From Stenomitos rutilans HA7619-LM2 (GTDB lineage Bacteria; Cyanobacteriota; Cyanobacteriia; Leptolyngbyales; Leptolyngbyaceae): 64,000 nt of DNA. This document shows, piece by piece, positions 55,669 through 64,000 of the stretch. Below the pieces are notes generated by a model, which saw only the letters and a list, made by a program, of their open reading frames with translations, had not been told where the DNA came from and did no database searches. The translations under genes were made by a program, and so were the position numbers. Position 1 is the first letter of the stretch, and every line of letters starts with the position of its first letter. The stretch spans positions 1-64,000 of the forward strand of contig JAHHIE010000007.1 in the NCBI GenBank assembly GCA_019358945.1, read 5' to 3'.

Positions 55669-57492
55669 ATGACCTCTCCTACAGATTTTCAACGTCCCCC
55701 GTCAGAAGGTTTGGCATTCACAGCGGCAAAAGAGCAGTTGCCGGAACTTACGGATGAATTAGTCTTTCTTCAAGATGGGGCAGGGCGCTATTTGTCGTTT
55801 CGTTGGCAACAAGCGTCCCAATGTGATGTTGTGCCAGACCGGGTAATTGGTAGTCGCATCAGCGAGGTCTTTAGTCCTGTCGATGTAACTGCCTATCTAG
55901 AGCGCATTCAGCGTGTACTGAGTTGCCTTGTTGCAGAGCATTTCTGCTGCTACTTTCGTGTTGCAGAACAAACGCTGCTGTTTGATTTGGTGATGAGCCC
56001 TGTTCTGGTACCACAACGATCGCCAACAAATGTTGTGGTCGCAGGGCGCTTAATTCTTGCCTCAGTAGATGCAACCGCACCGGGACTAGAAGAGTCCATG
56101 CCTCTGGAGGATGTATTGTCTAGTGATTTTCCGGTGATTTCCCTGAGTTCCGATCGCTATCAAAAACTGCTGACTCAGATTGCCTCGAATATTCGCCGCA
56201 CACTGGATTTACCCACTATTTGGCAGCAGACAGTGCAGGGCTTAGGCAAAGCCCTGGGAACCAGTCGCTGTCTTGTTTTTCCCTATGAGCGTGTCCACGA
56301 GCAGCGCACCCCTAAAGTCAAGGTGGTAGCAGAATACTGCCAGGAAGCCTTTCCCTCAATGATGGACTTGGAGTTTTGGGTGGCTGATCATCCGGTGTTA
56401 GCTGCGGCGATCGCCTCACTGAAACCCATCGTTGCGCAAGGTAGTTCGGATCTACAAGGACTGGACACGAACTTTCAGCAGCAATCAACGCTGGTGGTCG
56501 CCACCTGCTATCTGGATCAACCGAACGGACTGATTGTACTGCACCAGTGCGATCGATCCCGTGTGTGGACGGAGGCTGAGCTTGAGTTGATGCAGGAAAT
56601 GGCGGATCAGGTGGGGACAGCGATCGCCCATGCATCTCTTTTTACTGAGAGCAATACCTTGACAGTAGAACTGCAACGGGCGAATGGCAGGTTGATCCAG
56701 AAGCACCGCGAACTTGAGGAGGCTAGACGGCAAGCAGAAGAAGCCTCTCGACTCAAGAGTGAGTTTTTGGCAAACACCTCTCACGAGCTGCGGACTCCAC
56801 TCAACGGCATGATTGGCTTTTTAAAGCTCATTCTGGACGGCATGGCAGACGATCCAGCAGAACAGTATGAGTTTATTAAAGAAGCGTATGGGTCAGCCCT
56901 GCACCTACTAGAAATCATCACAGACGTACTAGACATCGCCAAGATTGAAGCTGGTACGCTGCAAATTGAGCTGAATCCTGTGAATTTAAGCGAGCTGCTG
57001 CATGATGTGAAGCGCTTTGCCCATAGCCAGATGCATCTCAAGAAGCTGAGCTTTGAAATTCAAAAGCCACCCACTGACGACGAAATCATTTTATTCGGTG
57101 ATTATTTGCGGCTGAAGCAGGTGATGTTTAACCTGGTTGGCAACGCCATTAAGTTCACCCATGAAGGTGGTGTGACGATCAGCATCGAAGTGATTAAGAA
57201 GAAAATCAACTTTCAGAACCAGGAGCTTCCTGGTATGGTGAAGGTGCGTGTTGCTGATACCGGGATTGGCGTTTCTCTGGATAAACAAGATCGGCTGTTT
57301 CAATCATTTAGCCAAATCGACGGCTCACGCACGCGGCAGTATGGGGGCACTGGGCTGGGGTTAGCCATCTCTCAGAAGCTGGTGGAAGCGATGGGCGGCG
57401 ATGTAAGGTTTTACAGCATGGGTGAAGGGCTAGGCTCCACTGTGACCTTTACCGCTTTACTGTATCAAGAGCCTGTGATGATTACGTCTTAG
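55669..57492 (+). CDS. Soluble sensor histidine kinase, PAS-GAF-HisKA-HATPase
   Basis: A 607-residue kinase without membrane helices. A PAS-like domain (about 25-130) is followed by a GAF domain (about 175-325), a coiled coil (ELEEARRQAEEASRLKSEFL) and the core: HisKA ANTSHELRTPLNGMIGFLKL, N-box FNLVGNAIKFTHEG, ADTGIGVSLDKQDRLFQSFS and YGGTGLGLAISQKLVEAMGG. No response regulator is adjacent. Its stop is immediately followed by the end of the URC4-like gene on the other strand, with no base between. Confidence 0.85.
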   Translation: MTSPTDFQRPPSEGLAFTAAKEQLPELTDELVFLQDGAGRYLSFRWQQASQCDVVPDRVIGSRISEVFSPVDVTAYLERIQRVLSCLVAEHFCCYFRVAEQTLLFDLVMSPVLVPQRSPTNVVVAGRLILASVDATAPGLEESMPLEDVLSSDFPVISLSSDRYQKLLTQIASNIRRTLDLPTIWQQTVQGLGKALGTSRCLVFPYERVHEQRTPKVKVVAEYCQEAFPSMMDLEFWVADHPVLAAAIASLKPIVAQGSSDLQGLDTNFQQQSTLVVATCYLDQPNGLIVLHQCDRSRVWTEAELELMQEMADQVGTAIAHASLFTESNTLTVELQRANGRLIQKHRELEEARRQAEEASRLKSEFLANTSHELRTPLNGMIGFLKLILDGMADDPAEQYEFIKEAYGSALHLLEIITDVLDIAKIEAGTLQIELNPVNLSELLHDVKRFAHSQMHLKKLSFEIQKPPTDDEIILFGDYLRLKQVMFNLVGNAIKFTHEGGVTISIEVIKKKINFQNQELPGMVKVRVADTGIGVSLDKQDRLFQSFSQIDGSRTRQYGGTGLGLAISQKLVEAMGGDVRFYSMGEGLGSTVTFTALLYQEPVMITS

Positions 57493-58809
57493 TTAAAAAA
57501 CAGTCCCGTCGCTTTCAATTTGAATCGGGGGCCTACCGCTTGGTCGCAATTCTGCGGCAATTTGTCGTCCTGCTGCCCAGGTGCCGCCCTGAAGGATCTT
57601 GACTAAAGGCAGATCGGTTGCGGTTAGGTGAAGCTGCTGTCGGATCGTTTCAGCCAGACGATCGAGCAAAATGACGGTTAACGCACGCCACTCGACGATC
57701 GCCTCGGCACTGGACAAATGTTTTTGTTGTAAGACGATCGGATCTTTGATTTGCAGTAGTCCTAAGTCAACACACAAACCACCATTACGATATTCTGGCA
57801 AACCTGTAAGGGCATCTAAACCGATGATCTCTAGAGTGGCTTGAAGGGGTTCTATTTTAACAACACTAGCAATTTCCTCCTCAGTTAAGGAGATTTCTGT
57901 GCCTAATGCTTGTAGTGGCTCTAATAGTGAGTAAGTCAACCATTGGGAAAGTTTGTGAAACGGCACCAGTTGCGAGTAAGGTTGATCGTCTGGTAGTGCC
58001 GAATGCACCCAAACGTCACCCAAGTTAACGTCTGCGATCGTGAGCCTTCCAGGCCAGATTGCTCCTAAGCCAGAGAGTACGACACTAAGAACAGCACTGG
58101 CTTCTAACTGCCCGTCTCGGATCTGCCTCAGTAAGTAATTGACTAAACACCCAGGACGAGGATTTTGAACACCAAAGACGTCAGGGCTGTCTTGAAGTAC
58201 TTTGCCCAAGCGCTGTAGCAGGTTTAGCCGACCCTGGACACCCACTAGTGGATTTTCGGCACTGACCTGAAACGCTTCACTTAACGCCTCTTCAGTCAAC
58301 GTTTGTAGCCCGATCGCGTCTGCTTGCAACGGTTGGTTGGCATCGCTGGAGAATACTCCCTGACAGAACGCATGGAAACTGGCGATCGCTAAACCTTCCG
58401 ATCGTCGCCAGACTTGCCCACTTCCCGGTTCGGTGTATTGCCAGCGATCCCCTGCGCCAGCATCCAACAGCACACTCACGATCGCCAAATCAAACTTTGC
58501 CTGAGCTTTGGCTAGCGGTGTTAACCCTGCCAGCTTTTCATCTAGCAACGTTAGCCGTGTGGAATCCCCAACTTCAAAATGTCGCCAACGGCTATGAAAC
58601 GGAATGTTCAAATCCGGGTAGCTTTCACGCGTGATTTGGATCACATATTCAGCGACTCGATCCAATTGACTGAGATCGCAACGAAAGTACCGCAGTTTAT
58701 CGGCACACGCCAGATCGAACAGTTGCCCACAGCGCTCTCGAATCGCAAGGGGAGAATGCAGGTAGGCGATCGCGGCAGAGTCCTCTGGATTGAGTAGTTT
58801 AAAGGTCAT
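57493..58809 (-). CDS. URC4/urg3-family protein (DUF1688), uracil catabolism
   Basis: A 438-residue soluble protein of the DUF1688 family. NIPFHSRWRHFEVGDSTRLT, DLAIVSVLLDAGAGDRWQYT and RSEGLAIASFHAFCQGVFSS are conserved in URC4 of yeast (Lachancea kluyveri) and Urg3 of Aspergillus. The biochemical reaction is not established, but URC4 is needed for the URC route that uses uracil as a nitrogen source. It lies 162 bases after the URC1-like GTP cyclohydrolase II on the same strand, the same gene pair as in fungi, which supports the role. Confidence 0.8.
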   Translation of the reverse strand: MTFKLLNPEDSAAIAYLHSPLAIRERCGQLFDLACADKLRYFRCDLSQLDRVAEYVIQITRESYPDLNIPFHSRWRHFEVGDSTRLTLLDEKLAGLTPLAKAQAKFDLAIVSVLLDAGAGDRWQYTEPGSGQVWRRSEGLAIASFHAFCQGVFSSDANQPLQADAIGLQTLTEEALSEAFQVSAENPLVGVQGRLNLLQRLGKVLQDSPDVFGVQNPRPGCLVNYLLRQIRDGQLEASAVLSVVLSGLGAIWPGRLTIADVNLGDVWVHSALPDDQPYSQLVPFHKLSQWLTYSLLEPLQALGTEISLTEEEIASVVKIEPLQATLEIIGLDALTGLPEYRNGGLCVDLGLLQIKDPIVLQQKHLSSAEAIVEWRALTVILLDRLAETIRQQLHLTATDLPLVKILQGGTWAAGRQIAAELRPSGRPPIQIESDGTVF

Positions 58810-58971
58810 GCTCCCTTCTCAAGGATTGTGCATTACAGCAGTTTTCGGTCGAATAAACCAAAGATTGAGCTAGGCGAATGCAGGTTGTTAACCAAAGGTG
58901 GGTAATGGTTCCAACCTTTTGTGTCTTTCTGTAGGGAGGTTACGTGGGACATCCCTACAAAAGGTCAACGA

Positions 58972-60258
58972 CTAATCGCTAAGATCGCGGCCTTTGACCG
59001 TGGCTAAAATGGCCTCCGTTGGTACCTGACCTTCGGTATAGTAACCAGCCGCTTTCTTGGCCTCAATTTCCACCTGAGCATCGGCTGGAATCATGTCATC
59101 CGGGATGGGTACGCGTTCGACGACTGTAATGCCTGAATGGGTAATCGCGTTGTACTTCATATTGCTCATAGAAATCAGGCGATCGATGCGTGTGATGCCC
59201 AGCCAATGAAGGACATCGGGCATGAGTTCCTGAAAGCGCATATCCTGCACACCAGCCACGCATTCTGTCCGCGCAAAGTAAGCATCCGCTCGATCGCCCC
59301 CTTCCTGACGTTTGCGGGCGTTGTAGACCAAAAACTTTGTCACTTCACCCAAGGCACGACCTTCTTTACGGAAGTAGACAATCACACCCGCTCCGCCTGC
59401 CTGCGCGGTTTGCACACAACCCTCAATGCCATGCACTAGATAGGGGCGGCAGGTACAAATATCAGAGCCAAAGACATCGGAGCCGTTGCACTCGTCATGA
59501 ATCCGCACGGCAAGTTCTCGATCGGGATCAGTAATGGCCGTCACATCGCCCACAATGTAGACCGTCATGCCACCGATCGGCGGTAAAAAGACATGGAGAT
59601 CGGGACGTGTAACCAGTTCCGGAAACATGCCGCCTGTTTGCTCAAACAACGTTCGTCGTAGCGTTGATTCTGTCACGCTCAGCCGTTTAGCGAGTCCCGG
59701 CAGATACCAGACAGGTTCGATCGCGGCTTTCGTCACCACCAGATCGCCATTGCCCTTCATAATCGTGCCGTCCACCTTCAGGCGACCTTTCGCCGCCGCC
59801 TCCTGAAGTTCGGGCATGTTGATGTGCGCCTTTGTGATAGCGATCGTGGGGCGAATGTCGTATCCCTGATCATAGAGCGGTTTATAGACCTCTCCAACCA
59901 GGGCACCAAAGGGGTCTAGTGACACAATCTTCTCTGGATCTGACCAGGCCGGGTATGGCCCCAAGAGCGCTGCGGGAGAAGTATTCGTCAGGTCTGCTCG
60001 GTGGTCAGACTGAAGCTGACCGCTTGCAACCGCTAACGCTCTGTAGATGCCGTAAGCCCCAGAGTGACTACCAATCACATTTCGATGAGCCGCCTTAGTC
60101 AAAGTGCCAACGATCGCTCCCCGCACAAGCGGATCTGCCGCTCCCCACTGAATTGGGAGAGGTTTGGGACCAAAGCGGGTAGGGTGGGAGGTCAGAACAA
60201 TATGTTTCGACGGCGACCCTATCTTTTCGCTGGATGACTCTATCTTTTCGCTGGACAT
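58972..60258 (-). CDS. GTP cyclohydrolase II of the URC1 type
   Basis: A 428-residue protein whose C-terminal half is a GTP cyclohydrolase II domain: zinc cysteines in HDECNGSDVFGSDICTCRPY and the catalytic segment VIVYFRKEGRALGEVTKFLV. The N-terminal half (ADPLVRGAIVGTLTKAAHR and IGSHSGAYGIYRALAVA) is not found in RibA but in URC1, which acts in uracil breakdown, so a riboflavin role is less likely. ATG 60258 has GGGAG upstream; the frame is open to 60372. The start contains a small direct repeat (SSEKIESSSEKIG). It is likely cotranscribed with the URC4 gene. Confidence 0.85.
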   Translation of the reverse strand: MSSEKIESSSEKIGSPSKHIVLTSHPTRFGPKPLPIQWGAADPLVRGAIVGTLTKAAHRNVIGSHSGAYGIYRALAVASGQLQSDHRADLTNTSPAALLGPYPAWSDPEKIVSLDPFGALVGEVYKPLYDQGYDIRPTIAITKAHINMPELQEAAAKGRLKVDGTIMKGNGDLVVTKAAIEPVWYLPGLAKRLSVTESTLRRTLFEQTGGMFPELVTRPDLHVFLPPIGGMTVYIVGDVTAITDPDRELAVRIHDECNGSDVFGSDICTCRPYLVHGIEGCVQTAQAGGAGVIVYFRKEGRALGEVTKFLVYNARKRQEGGDRADAYFARTECVAGVQDMRFQELMPDVLHWLGITRIDRLISMSNMKYNAITHSGITVVERVPIPDDMIPADAQVEIEAKKAAGYYTEGQVPTEAILATVKGRDLSD

Positions 60259-60712
60259 AGATGCTCCCAATGAGAATAGACGTGAAGAGAACGCTAGACG
60301 ATAACCTCTACACTTGACAGCTTTGATTTTGAAGCAGTCGATCGTGCCGCCTCCAGTGACTGGCGTAGCCATAGCCAGATTGGTTAGGACGGTGTGCAGG
60401 GGTGGAATCCCTGGTTAAGGGCAACCCACACACCCTTTGGTCCCTATGTCCTCACCTTTAGGACAACAGCTATATTCACCTTTAGGACAACAGCTATATA
60501 AAGCCCAAATCAGACAACTGACATGCAATCAGGTGTGATCTTTGCCACGCGTAGAGCCTACGATTCTACCAATTGAGGTTTGCCTGTGGAGTGATGCAGG
60601 CAGCAGAAAGGCAGGGAGAGTGGGGGAAAGAAGTGGGGTGAGGGATAAATTTAGCCGTCAGCATTCAGCCTTTAGCCTACTGCTCCGCAGAAGCAAGCTA
60701 CAGTCTTAGCCT
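60259..60712. other. Region between the URC1-like and mutY genes, 454 bp
   Basis: It holds two perfect tandem 24-bp repeats (60452-60499) and, nearer mutY, CAAGCTACAGTC and CCTTTAGCC-type dispersed repeats (60600-60715). No gene was found. An inverse segment near 60550-60585 looks a little like a tRNA but does not fold. Confidence 0.5.
60452..60499. promoter_or_regulatory. Tandem 24-bp repeat upstream of the URC1-like gene
   Basis: A 24-base unit containing CCTTTAGGACAACAGCTATA occurs twice with no gap and no mismatch. It lies about 195 bases before the ATG 60258. It could bind a regulator of the pyrimidine genes or be part of the promoter. Function unproven. Confidence 0.5.
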
Positions 60713-61894
60713 TTAGCCTTCATCCTTTCTTCCTGCTTCCTGCTTCAGCGCCTCGATAATCTGCCCGTTTGCTTTTGGAAAGGGAAATTGCTCAAGCTCG
60801 GTGAGCGTGACCCAGCGCACTTCATCACACTCGATCGCTTGTGGTTCACCAGCAACATAGCGGCAGTGATGCACCTGCAGAGTGACGCGAATATGGCTGT
60901 AGGCATGGTCAACCACTATGAGGCGATCGCCAACGGCAATTTCAATTCCCAACTCTTCTCGAATTTCGCGTTGAATGCAGGCTTCGATCGTTTCGCCTGC
61001 CTCAACTTTGCCGCCCGGAAATTCCCACAGGCCACCGAGCAGTCCTTCCTGGCGACGGCGATCAATGAGAATTTGTCTCTGGTCATTCCAGATCACAGCA
61101 ACCCCAATGGTTTTGTGGGGCAGAGGCGCACGCGTTTCAGACATAGGCAGCTTTGCTTGAATGCCTTGATTGTAAGCCTGACAGTGCTCTTTCCACGGAC
61201 AAACTGGACATAACGGTTGATGAGGCGTGCACACCGTTGCGCCCAAATCCATGATGGCCTGATTAAAATCACGCGGTTGCTGCTGATCCAAAAGGGTCTC
61301 TGAAAGTTGCCACAGGTAGGGCAATGCGCGATTTGGCGAGACGTGTAACGCGACTAACCGTGCTAAAACCCGCTTCACGTTACCATCCAAAATCGCTAAG
61401 GGCTGATTGAAAGCCGCGCTGAGAATGCCACCTGCTGTTGTGCGTCCAATGCCCGGTAATTGCATCACGTCCACCAGCCGATCAGGAAAAGTTCCGTTAT
61501 AAAGCAACATCACGGTTTGAGCGGCACGATGCAGGTTACGAGCGCGAGCATAATACCCAAGCCCTTCCCAGGCTTTGAGTACAGCTTGCTGTTCTGCGAT
61601 CGCCAGCGTTTGCACGGTAGGAAACACGTCCAGCCAGCGATGGTAATAGGGCATCACCGTTTTTACCTGAGTTTGCTGAAGCATAATCTCCGAAACCCAA
61701 ATTGCATAAGGATCACGGCTCTGTCGCCAGGGCAAAACGCGCCCAAATTGACCATACCAAACCAACAGGTTGTATTGAAGACTGGCAAACACAGAAGCGG
61801 GCAGATGACTACAATCATCTGCCCGCTTCAAAGAAGGCTGTAAGAAATGGTTTGAGGCTTTAACGGTGCGATCGTCAATGGACTTACGCGACAT
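60713..61894 (-). CDS. mutY: A/G-specific adenine glycosylase with NUDIX domain
   Basis: A 393-residue DNA-repair enzyme. The catalytic Glu is in VSEIMLQQTQVKTV, helix-hairpin-helix and Asp in LPGIGRTTAGGILSAA, and the 4Fe-4S cluster in C-x6-C-x2-C-x5-C (CTPHQPLCPVCPWKEHC). The C-terminal MutT-like domain (about 265-385, WEFPGGKVEAGETIEACIQR) recognises 8-oxoguanine. The end (EALKQEAGRKDEG) is encoded by the same kind of repeat as elsewhere. It removes A opposite 8-oxoG. Confidence 0.93.
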   Translation of the reverse strand: MSRKSIDDRTVKASNHFLQPSLKRADDCSHLPASVFASLQYNLLVWYGQFGRVLPWRQSRDPYAIWVSEIMLQQTQVKTVMPYYHRWLDVFPTVQTLAIAEQQAVLKAWEGLGYYARARNLHRAAQTVMLLYNGTFPDRLVDVMQLPGIGRTTAGGILSAAFNQPLAILDGNVKRVLARLVALHVSPNRALPYLWQLSETLLDQQQPRDFNQAIMDLGATVCTPHQPLCPVCPWKEHCQAYNQGIQAKLPMSETRAPLPHKTIGVAVIWNDQRQILIDRRRQEGLLGGLWEFPGGKVEAGETIEACIQREIREELGIEIAVGDRLIVVDHAYSHIRVTLQVHHCRYVAGEPQAIECDEVRWVTLTELEQFPFPKANGQIIEALKQEAGRKDEG

Positions 61895-62021
61895 GACAGG
61901 AGAGGTAGGTATACGTGAGCTTCAGATCTGGCTCCTTAGTGTATCGCAATCACGTATCGCAACCAGAAGAGAGGACAACCTTGAAGCGCGATCGCTCTCG
62001 TCACGTCCCTCTTAAGGGGGC

Positions 62022-62366
62022 TTAACCTTCTGAGCTAGAACTATCTGCTGTGGTGGCTGCAAGAGACGTTTCAAACGCCATCCGCTGCTCAGCGTTGTGC
62101 AAGAAGTAGCCACTCATCATGGCAGAAGCCAATAAACGACCCAAATCTTCGCGACTGGTCGTAACCATAACGTTAAAGCTATCAGGAGGTAGTGCCCCTA
62201 GTAAGCCAACAATATTCCGCTCCATCACTTGAAAGACATCCGACGAAGCGGGGCGAGAAAGTTGAGCGATGGCTTCTGGACTCAAGGATTGGACGTAATT
62301 CAGAAACTGATTGCTGGACTCAGCACCGCCGAGAAACTCTGGCATCCGGTCTGACGTGTTGTTCAC
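62022..62366 (-). CDS. DUF760 protein
   Basis: A 114-residue small soluble protein. QFLNYVQSLSPEAIAQLSRP, VMERNIVGLLGALPPDSFNV and LASAMMSGYFLHNAEQRMAF fit DUF760, a family shared by cyanobacteria and plastids. The function is unknown. It stands between mutY and the sigma factor on the same strand with about 130-170 bases on either side. Confidence 0.75.
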   Translation of the reverse strand: MNNTSDRMPEFLGGAESSNQFLNYVQSLSPEAIAQLSRPASSDVFQVMERNIVGLLGALPPDSFNVMVTTSREDLGRLLASAMMSGYFLHNAEQRMAFETSLAATTADSSSSEG

Positions 62367-62484
62367 TTAAGGAACCTCAAGCTAAACTGCTGTGGATTTA
62401 TATCAACAAATGTATCAACGTCTTGCTGATAACCGAAGTGAGTAGAACCGAACTATGTGTGGGGGATGGGCGTACATGGAGCAC

Positions 62485-62530
62485 TTAGTTGTTAGTTGTT
62501 AGAACTTTTTGTCCAACAACTAACAACTAA
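62485..62530 (-). terminator. 16-bp perfect hairpin after the sigma factor gene, from TTAGTTG repeats
   Basis: TTAGTTGTTAGTTGTT and AACAACTAACAACTAA form a 16-bp perfect stem around a 14-base loop that contains TTTTT. It starts directly after the stop codon of the sigma gene (62534). The heptamer units suggest slippage-grown repeats. Likely acts as a terminator, though the T run is in the loop. Confidence 0.55.
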
Positions 62531-62533
62531 CAA

Positions 62534-63490
62534 CTAACTCGCTAAATACTCGCCGATCGCAGCCTTGCGTTTCCGCAACTTTGTTAGGGCTTCGCGTTCG
62601 ATCTGGCGCACCCGTTCGCGGCTAATATTGAGGCGATCACCAATTTTTGCCAGGGTCAAGGCTTGACCGTCTTCCAAGCCAAACCGCAGCGCCAGCACTT
62701 CACGCTGCTGGGGCGTGAGATCTGACATCAAGCGTTCTAAGTCAGCACGTAGAGAAGACTGTAAGGCGAAATCTTCTGGCGAAGCGCCCGTATCTTCTAG
62801 CAGTTCACCTAGTTCGGTATCCTGGTTGTCGCCGACGCGCAGATCTAGAGAAAGCGGCTGGCGCGATCGCTCTAGATATTCGCGAACCTGTCGCGGGGTT
62901 AGCTCCAATTCGCTCGCCAGTTCAGAAGCAGTGGCAGCACGTCCGAGTTGCTGAGAGAGTTGCCGCTGGGCTTTCTTGATCTTGTTAAGCTTTTCAGTGA
63001 TATGGATGGGCAACCGAATGGTGCGGCCCTTTTCGGCGATCGCACGGGTAATGGCCTGACGAATCCACCAATAGGCATAAGTTGAGAACCGATAGCCCTT
63101 AGTGGGATCAAACTTTTCTACCCCGCGCTGCATCCCGATCGTACCTTCCTGAATCAAGTCCAGCAGATCGACATTGCGCTTGGTGTACTTCTTGGCAACC
63201 GAAACGACTAAACGCAGGTTTGCTTCCACCATTTTGCGCTTCGCATTTTCGCCCTCGGCGATCGCCTGCTGTAATTCCGGCACGGAGAGGTCAACCTTCT
63301 GTGCCAAGATCGCCAGCGCTGGATCGTGTCCCAACTGCTCAAAAAGCAGTTCTTTGGCATCGTACACTACGGCTAGCCTTTGCACTTGTTTGCCATAGAG
63401 AATTTCTTGCTCATGGGTCAGCAGAGGCACACGACCAATTTCTCTTAAGTAAGCGCGTACTAAATCAGTTGAGGTTTGAGCGGTCTTCAT
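62534..63490 (-). CDS. Group 2 sigma-70 factor
   Basis: A 318-residue sigma factor of the RpoD/SigA family. Region 1.2 begins [20 protein letters not shown]; region 2 has [40 protein letters not shown] and [20 protein letters not shown]; region 4 has [20 protein letters not shown] and [20 protein letters not shown]. It lacks the long N-terminus of the primary SigA, so it is one of the SigB/C/D/E-type non-essential factors used under stress, light or nitrogen change. Which one cannot be decided without a tree. Confidence 0.88.
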   Translation of the reverse strand: MKTAQTSTDLVRAYLREIGRVPLLTHEQEILYGKQVQRLAVVYDAKELLFEQLGHDPALAILAQKVDLSVPELQQAIAEGENAKRKMVEANLRLVVSVAKKYTKRNVDLLDLIQEGTIGMQRGVEKFDPTKGYRFSTYAYWWIRQAITRAIAEKGRTIRLPIHITEKLNKIKKAQRQLSQQLGRAATASELASELELTPRQVREYLERSRQPLSLDLRVGDNQDTELGELLEDTGASPEDFALQSSLRADLERLMSDLTPQQREVLALRFGLEDGQALTLAKIGDRLNISRERVRQIEREALTKLRKRKAAIGEYLAS

Positions 63491-64000
63491 AGCGCTGTTG
63501 AGGTAGTGACAGTGAATAGAAGGCTGGGATCAGCAGCCAGAGAGAGCTTTCGACGAAACTGAAACGATACCTTTGAGCTGAAATATCTAAGCAATGAACC
63601 CGCAACTTCCATCCGCAAGTCTTGGTCACCAAGCTAGAAGCAACGTCAGGCCACACAAGGCGTCATACAGCAGCGACAGTGGAATGTGAAAGAAGGGTAG
63701 TGACGTTCGAGGTGCTGTCAAAGAGCAGAAAACCCGCATTGCCAACTTGAATCACGATTGCTGATATAGCATATGAACAAATGTAACATTCCTGAGAGGG
63801 GACGTATATACCTAGCGAAGGATTTTCTAAGGCATAAAGATATAGGGACGACGAACGATATACGGTTTGAGTTTAGATAAGACTACTCAGGATTAAGCTC
63901 TACAAATGCATCCCATAAAACAAAATGCCCCAGTAAAAACCAAAGCAGTACAAATATTCAGCTTGTCTTAAGAACCTTTTTGTTAAGAAGCATCAGCTTT
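63491..64000. other. Right-end intergenic region, 510 bp
   Basis: Upstream region of the sigma factor gene. No gene, RNA or convincing repeat was seen. The last 150 bases are AT-rich. The neighbouring gene lies outside the window. Confidence 0.4.

Noticed and set aside
60545-60590. Inverse sequence resembling a tRNA D-arm and anticodon arm
   Set aside because: No acceptor stem or T-arm can be formed; only a short GTAGA/TCTAC stem exists.
62485-62540. TTAGTTG repeats considered as a CRISPR array
   Set aside because: The units are seven bases without spacers; they form a single hairpin.

Overview
The window is a stretch of cyanobacterial chromosome. It carries genes for photosystem II assembly and its extrinsic proteins (psbU, thf1/psb29), a cytochrome b6f small subunit (petM), NDH-1 (ndhD1), the circadian kinase SasA, a fused panC-cmk gene, and many HIP1 octamers (GCGATCGC). 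The gene set and the short G/A-rich and CAAAACT repeats fit a filamentous non-heterocystous, Leptolyngbya-like organism, but that is an inference. The organism cannot be named from the sequence alone.

Layout. 1-9.9 kb: a truncated transposase end, a NarL-type two-component pair (989-residue kinase plus regulator), a small DMT transporter, a second regulator of the same type without a kinase, a long gene-poor stretch with structured repeats, a helix-turn-helix protein, an MFS transporter and a decayed IS1-type element with both inverted repeats. 9.9-15 kb: a nuclease lipoprotein, a 2Fe-2S ferredoxin, tRNA-Ser(GGA), an alpha/beta hydrolase, a ferritin-like protein and panC-cmk. 15-19 kb: two small regulons in which the operators can be read directly: TetR plus thioesterase (two identical 16-bp palindromes) and MarR plus short-chain dehydrogenase (three related 15-bp sites on good promoters), with a frameshifted membrane-protein gene between them. 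19-29 kb: two small cyanobacterial proteins, SasA, a universal stress protein, a glycosyltransferase, the pilus secretin PilQ and TldD.

29-44 kb: a VanX-like dipeptidase, a Doc-type toxin-antitoxin pair, a membrane-anchored GrpE-like protein, a soluble Cache-type kinase, a thioredoxin-like ferredoxin, YgfZ, NdhD1, petM (33 codons), Thf1, a LysM/M23 protein, an HtrA protease, NadB and PsbU. 44-64 kb: an FHA-cyclase, a DUF3120 protein, UppP, a PDZ/radical-SAM protein, ExbB-ExbD, Ugd plus UDP-glucuronate decarboxylase (UDP-glucose to UDP-xylose), LepA, an orphan CopG-like protein, a hybrid PAS/GAF kinase, a URC1-URC4 pyrimidine-degradation pair, MutY, a DUF760 protein and a group 2 sigma factor.

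Most interesting signals: (1) a dispersed low-complexity repeat that lies between genes and also, in frame, inside panC and nadB; (2) the URC1-URC4 pair with two perfect tandem 24-bp repeats upstream; (3) the operator architecture of the TetR and MarR units; (4) a structured repeat present at about 6.4 and 27.2 kb; (5) a decayed IS1 element abutting the stop codon of the nuclease gene. No CRISPR array, phage or large defence island was seen.
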